Under the pieces are notes generated by a model. The model saw only the letters and a program-made list of their open reading frames with translations, did not search any database and was not told the origin of the DNA. A stretch of 35,383 bases of DNA from Reticulitermes lucifugus. Taxonomy: Eukaryota; Arthropoda; Insecta; Blattodea; Rhinotermitidae. This document shows positions 1 through 9,034 of the stretch, in pieces. The position numbers and the translations under genes are program-made. The number at the start of each line of letters is the position of its first letter. The stretch's first letter is position 1. The DNA lies in assembly GCA_026260175.1 (NCBI GenBank), contig JAKCWW010000606.1:4479-39861 (forward strand), given 5' to 3'.

Positions 1-124
1 CTGGGTGGGCCCCAGGGCCGGTCTGGACGGGTGCAGAAAATCTCGCCCCCACCGGGATTCGATGCCCCGACCGTCCAGCCCGTAGCGAGTCGCTGTACCG
101 ACTAAGCTGTCCCGGCCCACTCGA
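1..124 (-). mobile_element. tRNA-derived SINE (family A), cut by window start
   Basis: Read on the minus strand, this begins with a tRNA-like head: a box A-like stretch with TTAGTCGGTACAGCGACT, then a box B-like GCATCGAATCCC. It continues into the family body (CTGGGGCCCACCCAG). The same body and head recur at 6848-7148, 14857-15112, 16103-16408 and 19548-19830. The 3' part lies beyond the window edge. Non-coding; SINEs are transcribed by RNA polymerase III and moved by LINE proteins. Confidence 0.75.
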
Positions 125-157
125 ATGGCATGATTAGGCACATTTTATATGTAACAG

Positions 158-213
158 AGGCAGCTTACGTTGGGTGTATGACGATACAGGCAGCTTACGT
201 TGGGTGTATGACG
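158..213. repeat. two-copy direct repeat, period 30
   Basis: A 26-bp stretch containing CAGCTTACGTTGGGTGTATG occurs twice with identical sequence, 30 bp apart. It looks like a recent local duplication next to the SINE end. Confidence 0.85.
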
Positions 214-330
214 TGAATTCTAGTAACAGAATCACAATGATTCTAGTAACAAAACACATACCTGGACATGGTAGTCTGTTTAACACATTTCCCATAATCA
301 CGCCCACTATCCCTAAGGTCCGGTTTAGTA

Positions 331-895
331 TTGTCTTTCTGTCTTCTGTCGGATCTTTTTTCTTCCACTGTGCAGTCCAAAAATATAAAGATTAAAATAT
401 GCAGAACCATGACTTTGCCTGTTGTTGTATATGGGCGTGAAACTTTGTGTATGTCATTGATGGAGGAACATTGGCTGAGGGTGTTCGATAATAGGATGCT
501 GAGGAAGATATTTGGGCTTACGAGTGACGAGGTAACAGGGGAGTGGAGAAGACTGCCTAATCAAGAGCTTTATGATCTGTACTCATCACGAAATATTATT
601 CGGGTGATCAAATGTGGCACGTATGGGGGGAGAGGAGAGGTGCGTACAGGATGATGGTGGGGAAACCTAAGAGAAAATTCCGTTAGGGAGACCTAGGCAT
701 ATATGGGAGGATAATATTAAAATGGATCTTTAAAAATTGGGACGGGACATAGACTGGATTGATGTGGCTCAGGATAGGGACAGGTGGCGGGCTTTTGTGA
801 ATGCGGTAATGAACATCCGAGTCCCATAAAACGCGGGGAATTTCTTGACTAGCTGAGGACCTGTTCGCTGCTGAAGAAGGACTCTGCTGCATGAA
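331..895 (+). mobile_element. non-LTR retrotransposon, 3' end of ORF2 and 3' tail (decayed)
   Basis: The 107-residue frame at 331-654 contains LPVVVYGRETL, LRVFDNRMLRKIFG, EVTGEWRRLPNQELYDLY and IIRVIK. These are the conserved segments downstream of the reverse-transcriptase palm in insect non-LTR elements. After a frameshift near 620-660, the GKP...[18 protein letters not shown] C-terminal block follows, broken by stops. A 3' untranslated tail (GAATTTCTTGACTAGCTGAG) ends in TTAG-type repeats. The catalytic RT core is absent, so this is a 5'-truncated dead copy. The same 3' end recurs at 10797-11372 and elsewhere in the window. Confidence 0.8.
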
Positions 896-945
896 GTTAG
901 TTAGTTAGTTAGTCAGTCAGTTATTTATTTATTTACTTATTTATA
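895..945. repeat. simple repeat (TTAG)n / (TTAT)n
   Basis: Runs of GTTAGTTAG grading into GTCAGTCAG and then TTATTTATTTA. They lie directly after the LINE tail and before a SINE, so they are probably the retrotransposon's 3' tail expanded as a microsatellite. Confidence 0.8.
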
Positions 946-957
946 TTCCTTTCGGAG

Positions 958-1145
958 CCAGGACCTTGCAGTCGATATAGTGATTAGGCTGTGAACTATA
1001 GGACCGTGTAACTGGGATTCGATTCACGGCAGGGACAAGAGATTTTTAAATTTCCAGGTCAGTTCTGGGTTCTATTTAGTCTTGTAATTAATGTTTACCG
1101 GTGGCTCTTTAGCCGGGGGTAAAGCGGTCGGATGGTGACTATGAC
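958..1145 (+). mobile_element. tRNA-derived SINE (family A), plus orientation, diverged
   Basis: The head holds a box A-like TATAGTGATTAGGCTGTGAA and a box B-like GGGATTCGATTCAC. About 60 bp later comes AGCCGGGGGTAAAGCGGTC (near 1110-1128), which is the reverse complement of the body module seen in the minus-strand copies. The 3' boundary is unclear. Confidence 0.55.
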
Positions 1146-1332
1146 CACCCACCTACACATAATGCCGATGTTAATGCTTGGAAGTGTCCCTCCATTCTGC
1201 CATATGCTTTCACGGCTTGCAGCTTTAGTTAGCACATACACAACTTTGGCCTTTTTATACGGTTTTCTGTCGTCCAGTTGGCTGCTTTCAAGCTGGTTAT
1301 TTACAGTTTCCCTAAAAACTGATCTTCATTAA

Positions 1333-1390
1333 GTGGCGGGGAATTTCTTGACGGGCTCAGAGACTAGTATCCCCTGAAAAAGGACGTAGG
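1333..1390 (+). mobile_element. fragment of LINE 3' tail
   Basis: GGCGGGGAATTTCTTGAC followed by a gap and CTGAAAAAGGAC matches the 3' tail at 835-885 and 11315-11365. This is a short solo fragment without coding sequence. Confidence 0.5.
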
Positions 1391-1399
1391 CTTATAGTA

Positions 1400-2420
1400 T
1401 GTATGTGTGAGTCGTTCCTGCCACCTCCACGTGTATCGCGTCCCTTTACTTGTGCACAATTAGAACCCTGTGTGACGGTGTAACGATTAGAGTGCCTTGT
1501 TATGTAAACTTACCTACTCTCCGTATAATATGATCTCCTTTTCAAAATTACGATCTTTCGGGATGTGAAGGCTGTAGTTTTATAGACGGGTACCGATTCA
1601 GAGGAACCTGCTTACTCCATATTCAGGGTAATCACTCGCACACCTGAAGTTGGAGGCAGTATTTCGGTCCGAAACATTGGAATCAGAATCTGACTCTCGA
1701 CAGTCATTGCCATGAGAAACTAATATCCGACACAGTGATCTCGTTTTGTTTTAAAAAACGCAAGAAATAACTTTTACAGAATTAATGTTAGTATTTCGAG
1801 TGAGGAACAGTTTTTGGCTCGATAGGTCACTCTGTGAGAAAGAAAAAAACTAGTAGGGCTACAATAAAGACAGGATGTTCCTTACATTGGTGTCGTGAAA
1901 GTCCACCGGTCGGTTAAAAATCCATGACTATTCGACAGACGTGGACGTGAATAACAAACGACATCTTCCCATGCATTGCGCTTATTGACGTGTTATTTCT
2001 TTACGGTTGCCAACGGAGGAAGGCCGCGTGACTCAGTGCTAGTCTGAGACTAATTAAGAACTCACAGGTACGATGAGTACGTGTGACGTCTATTCCTACT
2101 GCTGAGAGTACAGTCCCATTGTATGCGTATTTCTAAAAATATTATTTCAGTAATTATAAGTAATCCGTGAAAACGCGTCACCAAACCGTGGAGCCTTACA
2201 CCGGAGAGGCGATTGGTCTGAGAAGTTCTTAGTGATTTTCTTTCTCTCTCAGGCGAACGTCGATAGAGTGCCTTCACATGGGCCCCGACCACTTCATTCG
2301 CAGCCCTTTCTAGCCGCCGCACCTAATAAGCCTCGCATCCCATTTCACACTAAATGATTTTTTTTATTAATACAAGACATGCTCGTTGGTATGCAGATTA
2401 CAAAAATGTGTTATTACTCA
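1400..2420. other. unassigned intergenic sequence
   Basis: Nothing recognisable except a possible decayed hammerhead-like motif near 1646-1680 (CTGAAG ... CCGAAACATTGG). An 86-residue minus-strand frame at 2062-2322 has no recognised domain and is not called a gene. Confidence 0.5.
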
Positions 2421-2423
2421 GAA

Positions 2424-2617
2424 CCAACACTGCGTTTTTAGTTGCGTATTTAGGTTATTTTCCGTCCATAAGAGCCATCACCAGGCCATAACAAAAACTG
2501 TAAGTTGGAAAACTCCATATGGGATTTTCCAACTTATAGTTTCTGTTATGGCCTGATGACGGCTCTTAGGAGCCGAAACTAGTAGCCTAAATACGCACTT
2601 AAAAACGAAGTGTTGGT
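2424..2617. mobile_element. fold-back (MITE-like) inverted-repeat element
   Basis: Two arms of roughly 90 bp face each other around a short centre near 2515-2522. The left arm opens with AGAACCAACACTGCGTTTTT and the right arm ends with AAAACGAAGTGTTGGTTCT. The inner arm ends (GTTGGAAAA and TTTTCCAAC) also pair. It has no coding capacity. The right arm carries an intact hammerhead-like core and the left arm a decayed, inverted version. Class is unknown: a MITE or a non-autonomous fold-back element. Confidence 0.85.
2550..2587 (+). ncRNA. hammerhead-ribozyme-like motif (in fold-back arm)
   Basis: CTGATGA at 2553-2559, then stem II GGCTC/GAGCC around loop TTAG, then GAAA at 2575-2578, CTAGTA and the closing stem. 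Stem I is only GGC/GCC here. ACTAGT replaces the ACATGT palindrome of the other copies, keeping self-complementarity. One unpaired base separates CTGATGA from stem II, unlike a textbook hammerhead. Confidence 0.5.
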
Positions 2618-2639
2618 TCTAACTGTGTAATTAATAAGA

Positions 2640-3990
2640 ATAAATATATTTTTTTTATTTGAGACAGCGTTGTTATATAGCCAACGGACGACGTGATCGC
2701 CAGACTTTAAATCTGAGTCAGACGCGGTGCTGGAAGAGAGAATACTGTTGCTTTGGTTTCGAGGTTCGTGTAATGACGCTTCTGTAATGCGGAGGCCATA
2801 TTGCTTTTAGTTGGAGCGTGCGTGCGAATGACCTGGCAAGTACAAACACTCCCCGAGTTAACGAAATTTCAAGTTACGCAATCTCAGAATTACGCAATTT
2901 AAAAAAAAGTAAAATATTGAAATAACAAGATTCTCGGAACGCGCACCGAATTTTTCCTTACGGCAATAAAAACGCAATGAGGCGAAGGTGGTGGAAGAAT
3001 ACTGCTGGGCGATAACACAGGCGTCGAGGCGGGCATGCTGCGGCCGACCAGGCTTCAGTGTGCTGGCATTTCGATTTCAACAAACTGTGCTTATATTATT
3101 TGTACTCAGTTCCGACTTGCGTCGGACCTTCCGTAACGTAACTGTTGGCTAAGTCGGGGAGTGTCTGTATGCTGAAGGAAGCAGTCGTAGTGTGCCTGTT
3201 ATACCCTAAATCTCAGCGTCATCCTGCACTGAGACCGCGTAACACCTCGGTCACACTAGCCGGTTTCCCATCTAACAAGGAAACTGGGATCTCAGAAATG
3301 TGGAACCAGTGTGATAACCACTGTATCATTATCCAGTATGTCTCTTACGTAGTCGGCAAGGATCCGTCGACTGACGGTGGTTGGCTTTAGTGTAGCTGTA
3401 CGATATACGATACACCTTCCGCAGCTGAAAAAAATGTTCCGTCAGCCCCGATGAGATCATATATCTGAGTGAATAATGCAGAACGTTGCTTTGAACGCGT
3501 TCCTAATGAATGCCTCATTTAGTTTATGCCCAGTAGCGGAATAATATGAGAGAATCGTGCTCTGTATTTGTTTTGCTGTTAGTATCGTAGTTTAAAATAT
3601 TTAAAGCAGAGACTAGGGCGTCCTGCCTGACGTGCTGCTGGCCTGACATGCACCCATGTACGCTTAGTTGCATAAACACACTCCCCTCAACTCTCTAAGA
3701 AAATGAAACGTGAAAGTACGCGTACTTTCTGTCTACTGCTTCCAAATGTTTGAAAGAGCGTTGCTTTGCGTGAAGGTTCTCAGGCTTCGCCCGATTGCCC
3801 TTCCGATAAAAATACGTAGTATTAAGATAAAGATGATTATGGAGCACTGGGCGAATGATACTAACAGGGGAAAACATAAGTAGCCGAACGGTCAGAGTGA
3901 GAGTCACGTTACGGCTTTTTGTCGAGCCCCCTTGGGGCTCATGACCAGCTGCTAAGTGGCCACTAAACGGTCAATATCATTGCTCAGTAT
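2640..3990. other. unassigned intergenic sequence
   Basis: No recognisable gene or repeat. Frames of 81 (3145-3390, +) and 70 residues (3695-3907, -) lack any familiar domain. Confidence 0.5.
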
Positions 3991-4045
3991 TTTTACCTTG
4001 AATTAATATTGCGCAGTGTGTTTCTCCCTAGACGACTCAATATTA

Positions 4046-4370
4046 TGTACATTTATATCTCTCTGAATTTTTCTTAGAATGAGAAATGTTTCAGACAGAA
4101 GTTGTAGAGAAATCAGAACACACATTTTATGTTCAATAACGTTTTCCCGGAAATCGTGCCGTTTATGAGATAATGTGGAAAAATATGGTAGAGCCAGACA
4201 GGCCACAGGTGACAATATAATACGGCGCATGCGCTTTGCATGCTGGACAACTAAGGCAAGAATACAGACAGACACACGCTCAGAATATTTAATACTTATT
4301 GCTTTTCCACGGCAACAATGGTTATGCGAAAGCTCCTGAACGTTGCATTATATGTACATTGCCTCTATTG
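4046..4370 (+). repeat. ~520-bp repeat family B, 5'-truncated copy
   Basis: Shares blocks such as GAGAAATGTTTCAGACA, AATCGTGCCGTTTATGAGAT, TGTGGAAAAATATGGTAGAG and CTTATTGCTTTTCCACGGCA with 15441-15972, 26414-26927 and 8014-8262. It ends at the family terminus ACATTGCCT. It lacks the 5' part with the CTGT run. Short open frames across it are not conserved between copies. Confidence 0.8.
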
Positions 4371-4629
4371 TATTTTCTGCGTTGAGATTCGTCTTGTCCA
4401 ATGCTGCAAACATTTTCATTTGTATGGTTTTGTGACTTGTGCTTGCTGCTTACATTATTTTGTGGTAAGATCATACAAGTGCTTAATTTTAAAAGCCACA
4501 TCCAAACCGTGGCTCGTGCGGAGAACCTTGTTTTGCAGGCGCTGCAATTTCGAAACGTGGGTATCTGCTTCTTATTTCCAGGCGTGGCAGGCGTTAGTCA
4601 TTATGGACCTAGTGAGTACTTGGAGCCGA

Positions 4630-4882
4630 TCCCGGTGGCCGCGCGGTTTAAGGCATAGGACTGCAGTCGCTCGCTTTCTGGGAGAGCGGGTTCGAATCCC
4701 GCCGGTGGCATGGATGTCTGTCTGTAGTGAATCGTTGTCTGTCGTCAGGTAGAGGTCTCTGCGACCGGCCGATCCCTCGTCCAGAGGAGTCCTATCAAGT
4801 GTGTGTGTGTGCAACAATAACCCTCTGCATCTACAATGAGTAGGTACAAGAGGTCCGACAAAGAAAGAAAGAAAGTGTTTTG
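4630..4882 (+). mobile_element. tRNA-derived SINE with type II-like head and (AAAG)n tail
   Basis: The head has GGTGGCCGCGCGGTTTAAGG (box A-like, as in Leu/Ser tRNAs) and a strong box B, GGGTTCGAATCCCGCC. A body with CGACCGGCCGATCCCTCGTC follows, then GTGT repeats and a tail of AAAGAAAGAAAG. The acceptor stem does not close well, so this is a SINE rather than a functional tRNA. Confidence 0.75.
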
Positions 4883-4889
4883 TGGGGGG

Positions 4890-5990
4890 AGGGGGGCTAA
4901 TTTGATGTTAGCGCTTAATCACCCCTTTTTTAATAGGGGGTAGACTGCTCTGATGGCCTTGGCCTCCATCGTTCGTATATGGATTCCCCTTGTAGTCCTG
5001 TCAAACTTTACACCGACATATTTTACCGACAATTGACCCGAATTATCGGTAAAGATACATTTCATATCACGCAGTAAACTCACCCCGTCTCGGTTGTAAA
5101 ACCAGTAAGTTAATGCTTTATAGGAAAATAATCGCTGTTGGTTCTGAGATCCATAAAAATCACAGGAATAAATTGTGTTGGCAAAATATAGAATTCTTGA
5201 TCGTTTAACCTGGTGGTAAATAAAGTAACCACTGGTCCTTATGGGGATAATAAAAAGTATGCTATATTTTCATTTCGTATCTTAGTCTGTATCAACTGAC
5301 AGGTTGAATATTTGTTTATTTAACCGTATTGATTTATAACTTATGGTATTTAGTGTTAGTATTTTTGTTGGTCACCCTAAAGGAAGAAAATGTGTCTTCC
5401 AACTCTTTCCCCATGCTTCTTTACAACCATCCACTGAAGATTATAAATTAACATTAAAAAAGTGAAAAACAACGACGAATCACAAAGCTTAATAACGACC
5501 TTTTTTTTTTTAATTACGAGGCAAGCTTTGTTTGAATTATCCCAGTCCGTGTAATGTAAAAATTAAGAAAGCGGTGCTTCACTCAACACAGCACATTTAT
5601 TCAAAATACGATGGCAATAAGTGGGCTGTATGCTCCGGTTTTTTCTTGCAACCAGAGCAAGTATAAAATATAAAATGTATACAGAGGAAGTTAGTTACAG
5701 CGCAGTGTTTTTGATCTTTTGATGTTCTGCGATCTAAACTTCCTCACATATCGTAAAAACATTGCTGCATATGAACTTCCTGTGTATATAGGCCTACTTG
5801 TACTTAATGTTGCGTACTTGGCCTGATTATGACTTCAAGAAAGAAACCTAAATGTGTAGCCTGTGTATTTTTATCACATTTTAATAAATGTGTTGTGTTT
5901 ACTAAAATATCCCTTTCGTGATTTTTATACTTACGGTTCATTTAGTGACGCTATCAGTAGCTCAGGTTATATAGGTTATATAGTTATATA
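4890..5990. other. unassigned AT-rich intergenic sequence
   Basis: Only a small hairpin (ACCCC-TTTTTTAAT-AGGGGGT, near 4920-4942) and poly-T runs stand out. No gene recognised. Confidence 0.5.
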
Positions 5991-6111
5991 GCGGGATGGA
6001 CAGTGAACAGTATGTTTGAAAGGATGTAGTAAGAAGTGGTCGTGGCCTGACTTCAGATGCTGTTCCCGCATTTGCTTTGAGAGACAATAAAAGTAGTAAA
6101 ATGCCAGGATG

Positions 6112-6310
6112 GGCCGTGCCATGTCTCAGGCGGTTAGTCGCCGGCCTGTCACTGCGGAGGCCCGGGTTCGATCCCGGGTCAGTACTTGTGGGATTTGTGG
6201 TGGACAAAGTGGCACTGGGACAGGTTTTACTCCGAGTTCTTCGGTTTTTCCCCTGTCAATTTAATTCCACCGGTGCTCCATTACAAGGAAAAACGAAAAG
6301 AAAATCTTCA
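6112..6310 (+). mobile_element. tRNA-derived SINE (family C)
   Basis: The head GGCCGTGCCATGTCTCAGGC is followed by box B GGGTTCGATCCCGGGTC. The body contains GACAGGTTTTACTCCGAGTT and CTTCGGTTTTTCCCCTGTCA, resembling the TCTCCGGG...TTTCCCC body common in arthropod SINEs. It ends in an A-rich stretch. Two short plus-strand frames across it are not genes. Confidence 0.75.
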
Positions 6311-6394
6311 GCACAATAAGCCTCAAGGCTGCGGTGCGTCCATAGCATCTGCTGCGGGGCCCTTCACGAAACAAAACTTAACAAAAAATGCAAG

Positions 6395-6480
6395 GATAAA
6401 TGGCGTCCCAGCTGAGATTCGAACTGGGCACCTGGAATACTAGTCGCACGTGTTTCCTCTCGATCCACGTTGTTGGTTAA
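6395..6480 (-). mobile_element. tRNA-like SINE head fragment
   Basis: On the minus strand GTGGATCGAGAGGAAACACG precedes box B-like CAGTTCGAATCTCAGCTGGG. It sits directly after the family C SINE, possibly as a nested or adjacent insertion. Confidence 0.4.
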
Positions 6481-6539
6481 CATGAGGTAAAGGTACAGTT
6501 ACATGGCCACCCGTGCCTAATCGCTTAGGACTTCGTGTA

Positions 6540-6715
6540 AATTGCCTGCTATTGCTGTCCGATTTTGATAAAACTTGTGTTTCTTCGACAGATTCTAGTA
6601 AAATATCATCATAAGATTTCACGAAAATTCGTCCAGCGGGAGTTGAAATGTTCCCTGCAGACGGATGGACGAATAAACATGACGAAACTAATTGTCACTT
6701 TTGACTGCGAACGTG
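6540..6715 (-). repeat. repeat family B, 5' part, inverted and diverged
   Basis: On the minus strand GCACGTTCGCA, TTAGTTTCGT, GTCCATCCGTCTG and GCTGGACGAATTTTCGTGAA follow in the same order as the 5' third of the copies at 15441 and 26414. Confidence 0.65.
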
Positions 6716-6847
6716 CCTATAAATGAAAACTGGTTGGCCTAACAATCTTTTTCATCGCACTGGGTTGGCTGTGTGTTAAGATGCAGAAATAGAGGGAGGC
6801 CTCTGCATTTATGGAATGGGTATATTATTATTATTATAGGAAGAAAA

Positions 6848-7148
6848 GGTAAAGGTGCAGATGCCCTTGTTCACGCCATGAACAAATATGGAGGAGTGGA
6901 AGTATAGCTCCGCACATTCTTAATCTTGGCACTATATGGAGTTGGGTCGTTAGCTTCATGCTCCCGCCGCTTTATCCCCGGGAAAGAGCCCGTAGTACCC
7001 ATCGATTAGGAGCCTGGCTGGGCCCCAGAGTCGGTACCGACACTTGGAGAGAGAAAAATCTGTCACTCTGCCCGGGAATCGAACCACGATTTGTCGGTCG
7101 TCCAGCCCATAGCCCAGTCGCTATATCGACTATGCTATCATGGCTACG
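6848..7148 (-). mobile_element. tRNA-derived SINE (family A), near full length
   Basis: On the minus strand, box A-like TAGCATAGTCGATATAGCGA and box B GGTTCGATTCCCGGG head the element. The body module around TCCCGGGGATAAAGCGGC follows, and the 3' end is CTTTACC-type, corresponding to GGTAAAGGTGCAG on the plus strand. About 300 bp. Confidence 0.8.
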
Positions 7149-7173
7149 TCTTGATAACAGAATGTGGATGAAT

Positions 7174-7174
7174 G

Positions 7175-7209
<35 letters not shown>

Positions 7210-7232
7210 ATACTGCTGCTGCTGTTACTACT
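7174..7232. repeat. (ACT)n / (TACTGC)n microsatellite
   Basis: Uninterrupted TACTACTAC units grading into CTGCTGCTG. The Leu-run reading frame across it is an artefact. Confidence 0.9.
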
Positions 7233-7384
7233 GATACTGCAGTGCTATTCCATAAATTTTTGTTGTTGCTGGTGTTTTTGTTGTTGTTAAATTTCTATAA
7301 ACTTCTCAAGAGACATATTAGATGTGGTAATTAAAATCACCAAATGCACACAAAAGTATAAAACTATATTACAAACGTAGTAAT

Positions 7385-7430
7385 ACCTCCTACATGTTTC
7401 GGCCACTCATGTGGCCATCCTCAGGAAGGT
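7385..7430 (-). ncRNA. hammerhead-ribozyme-like motif
   Basis: On the minus strand: stem I ACCTTC, core CTGAGGA, T, stem II GGCCAC/GTGGCC around ATGA, GAAA, CATGTA, then stem I GGAGGT. Stem I pairs over six positions (one G.T) and abuts the core exactly. The predicted cut would fall after GTA, between 7391 and 7390. Confidence 0.55.
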
Positions 7431-7694
7431 GCGTTACGAAGAAAGAATACATTAAGATGTTACAAACGTTATATGAACCAATGCACATGTAAAATATTAG
7501 ATATTAACATTACATGGTTTAAAATACGTATTACAGTTTAAGATACAGATAACAGTTTAATTCTGGAATGTAACAAATGATGTATGTAGATAGTTTGTAT
7601 GTCACCACCCAAGCAGAGGAATGTTGATGTCACTGTATCATCCTACCACACTGGACTTTTGTAACTTCTTAATGTATTTATTCTTCGTAACGCA

Positions 7695-7740
7695 CTTCCC
7701 TGAGGATGGCCACGTGAGTGGCCGATACATGTAGACGGTA
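7695..7740 (+). ncRNA. decayed hammerhead-like motif (right arm of fold-back)
   Basis: CTGAGGA at 7700-7706 and stem II GGCCAC/GTGGCC are kept, but the GAAA is changed to GATA (7723-7726) and stem I no longer pairs. It is likely inactive even if the family is catalytic. Confidence 0.45.
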
Positions 7741-8013
7741 TTACTAAGTTTATATTATATTTTCATAAACTTGTGTGCGTTTGTTGGTTTTAGTTACCAT
7801 ATCTAACTGTTCAGTGCACGGTTATGGATCATGTAAAACTTCTCAAGGGACATTTGCTTCATGATGCTACAACAGTGTTTGCATTGGCATGTTCAGTGAA
7901 TGTTAGGGCATGTTAGTACAATCGAGTCTTTCTTCAGTCCATTCCCAGCGCCAGCATCTCGCCTTCCTGTTCCTCATCAGCGTTTTCACTGCTGCCACTA
8001 TGCGAATTCCTCC

Positions 8014-8262
8014 TACACATTTTATGTTCAATAACGCTTTCTTTTTCCGAAAATCGTGCCGTTTATAAGATAATGTGGAAAAATATGGTAGAGCCAGACT
8101 GGCCACACATGACAATGTAATATGGCGCATGCGCTTTGCATGCTGGATAACTAAGGCTACAGGCACGCGCTCGGAATATGTGCACTTACTGCTGTTCCAC
8201 GACAAAAATGGTTACGCGAACGCAACTCAGTGTTACGTGTATACGTGTATTACCTCTCTTGT
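8014..8262 (+). repeat. repeat family B, 3' part
   Basis: Contains AATCGTGCCGTTTATAAGAT, GGCGCATGCGCTTTGCATGC and AATGGTTACGCGAACGCAAC in the same order as 4046-4370. It reaches the family 3' end near TTACCTCTCTTGTT. Confidence 0.75.
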
Positions 8263-8474
8263 TAAACTTACAAGAAATTGGCAAAATTTGATACGAATGA
8301 AATTACGGAATGAGGGATTTTGGGTGTCGTGCACTTTTGGCATTGGGAGATTTGCTAAATTGAGAAGGTCGGACGTGGGCGTGTTTCACAAGCTGAAGAA
8401 ACTGGAAACACGGACGAAATTTTGTTAGGAAACCGTTTATGAAAGCAATCATTTGGAAGGCAAGGAGGAGATTG

Positions 8475-9028
8475 TACGCGCGGCTCCCACTGGACGGATT
8501 TTCGTGAAATATGATATTTGGAACTTTTATGAAAATATGTCTAGAAAATCCAAACTTCGTTAGAATCGGGTAAAAATATCGGGCACTTCACATAAAGAGC
8601 TAAGTACGTGTTTTTTTTTTGTTGCCGGTGACATTAAACCGCCATACAAGCGCTCCCTTCGACGGAAATAGTATCGGGCTGTTAGTCCGTCCGTCTGTGC
8701 GTCCATCTGTCTGTCTATCTGTCTGTTCGTTGGTACGTCCGTTTGTTTGGCTGTCCGCATGTGTCAGCGTGGCTGCCACGGGACGGATTTAGGTGAAATT
8801 TGATATTGGGATGTTATGAAAATCTGCCGAGAAATTTGAAATTTGTTTAAGATCGGGCACTTTACATAAAGACGTAAGTACGTTTTACTGTTTCCGACGA
8901 CATTAGATCGCCATAAAAGCGTCTCTTCGACTGAAATGGTGTCAGCCTGTTAAGAAAACCGAGGAGATATAAACATCAAGCTAACGAATCACCATGTTAC
9001 GTTACACATGCATTGCCTGTCTTGTTTC
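8475..9028 (+). repeat. repeat family B-related, two diverged internal units plus CTGT run
   Basis: CGGCTCCCACTGGACGGATT with TTCGTGAAAT marks the family 5' region at 8475. A related unit starts near 8770 (GGGACGGATTTAGGTGAAAT). Both units carry CACTT.ACATAAAGA and CGCCATA.AAGCG. A CTGT/CCGT-rich stretch (about 8683-8755) lies between them, and the family 3' end GCATTGCCTGTCTTGTT closes it at 9028. Confidence 0.65.
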
Positions 9029-9034
9029 AATTCC

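Larger units (their letters stand above)
7317..7835. mobile_element. fold-back element with ~145-bp inverted arms, flanked by 18-bp direct repeats
   Basis: The left arm (about 7317-7465) and right arm (about 7655-7806) are inverted copies, for example CGTTACGAAGAAAGAATACA against its counterpart TGTATTTATTCTTCGTAACG. An 18-bp direct repeat with one mismatch (AAACTTCTCAAGAGACAT at 7299-7316 and AAACTTCTCAAGGGACAT at 7836-7853) flanks it, as a target-site duplication would. Each arm carries a hammerhead-like hairpin. No protein is encoded. The arm sequence resembles 29750-29860. Confidence 0.8.

Noticed and set aside
683..892. Minus-strand frames (here and 11066-11308) sharing peptide blocks such as FLKI..NIILP
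   Set aside because: They are antisense to the LINE C-terminal block. The similarity follows from the two LINE copies being related, not from a conserved protein.
4003..4275. Minus frames at 4003-4275 and 7903-8205 sharing residues (LALPYFSTLS, HDFR)
   Set aside because: Both lie on family B repeat copies. The shared peptide is lost in the copies at 15441 and 26414, so it is not a conserved coding region.
4632..4705. Functional tRNA gene
   Set aside because: Box A and box B are good but the acceptor stem does not close, and a SINE body with an AAAG tail follows.
6958..7290. 110-residue plus frame with a Leu-rich end, resembling a membrane protein
   Set aside because: The first half lies in a SINE and the Leu run is an (ACT)n/(CTG)n microsatellite.
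8680..8757. CTGT/CCGT run as a CRISPR-like or satellite array
   Set aside because: It is a short degenerate simple repeat internal to family B, also seen at 26465-26505, with no spacers.
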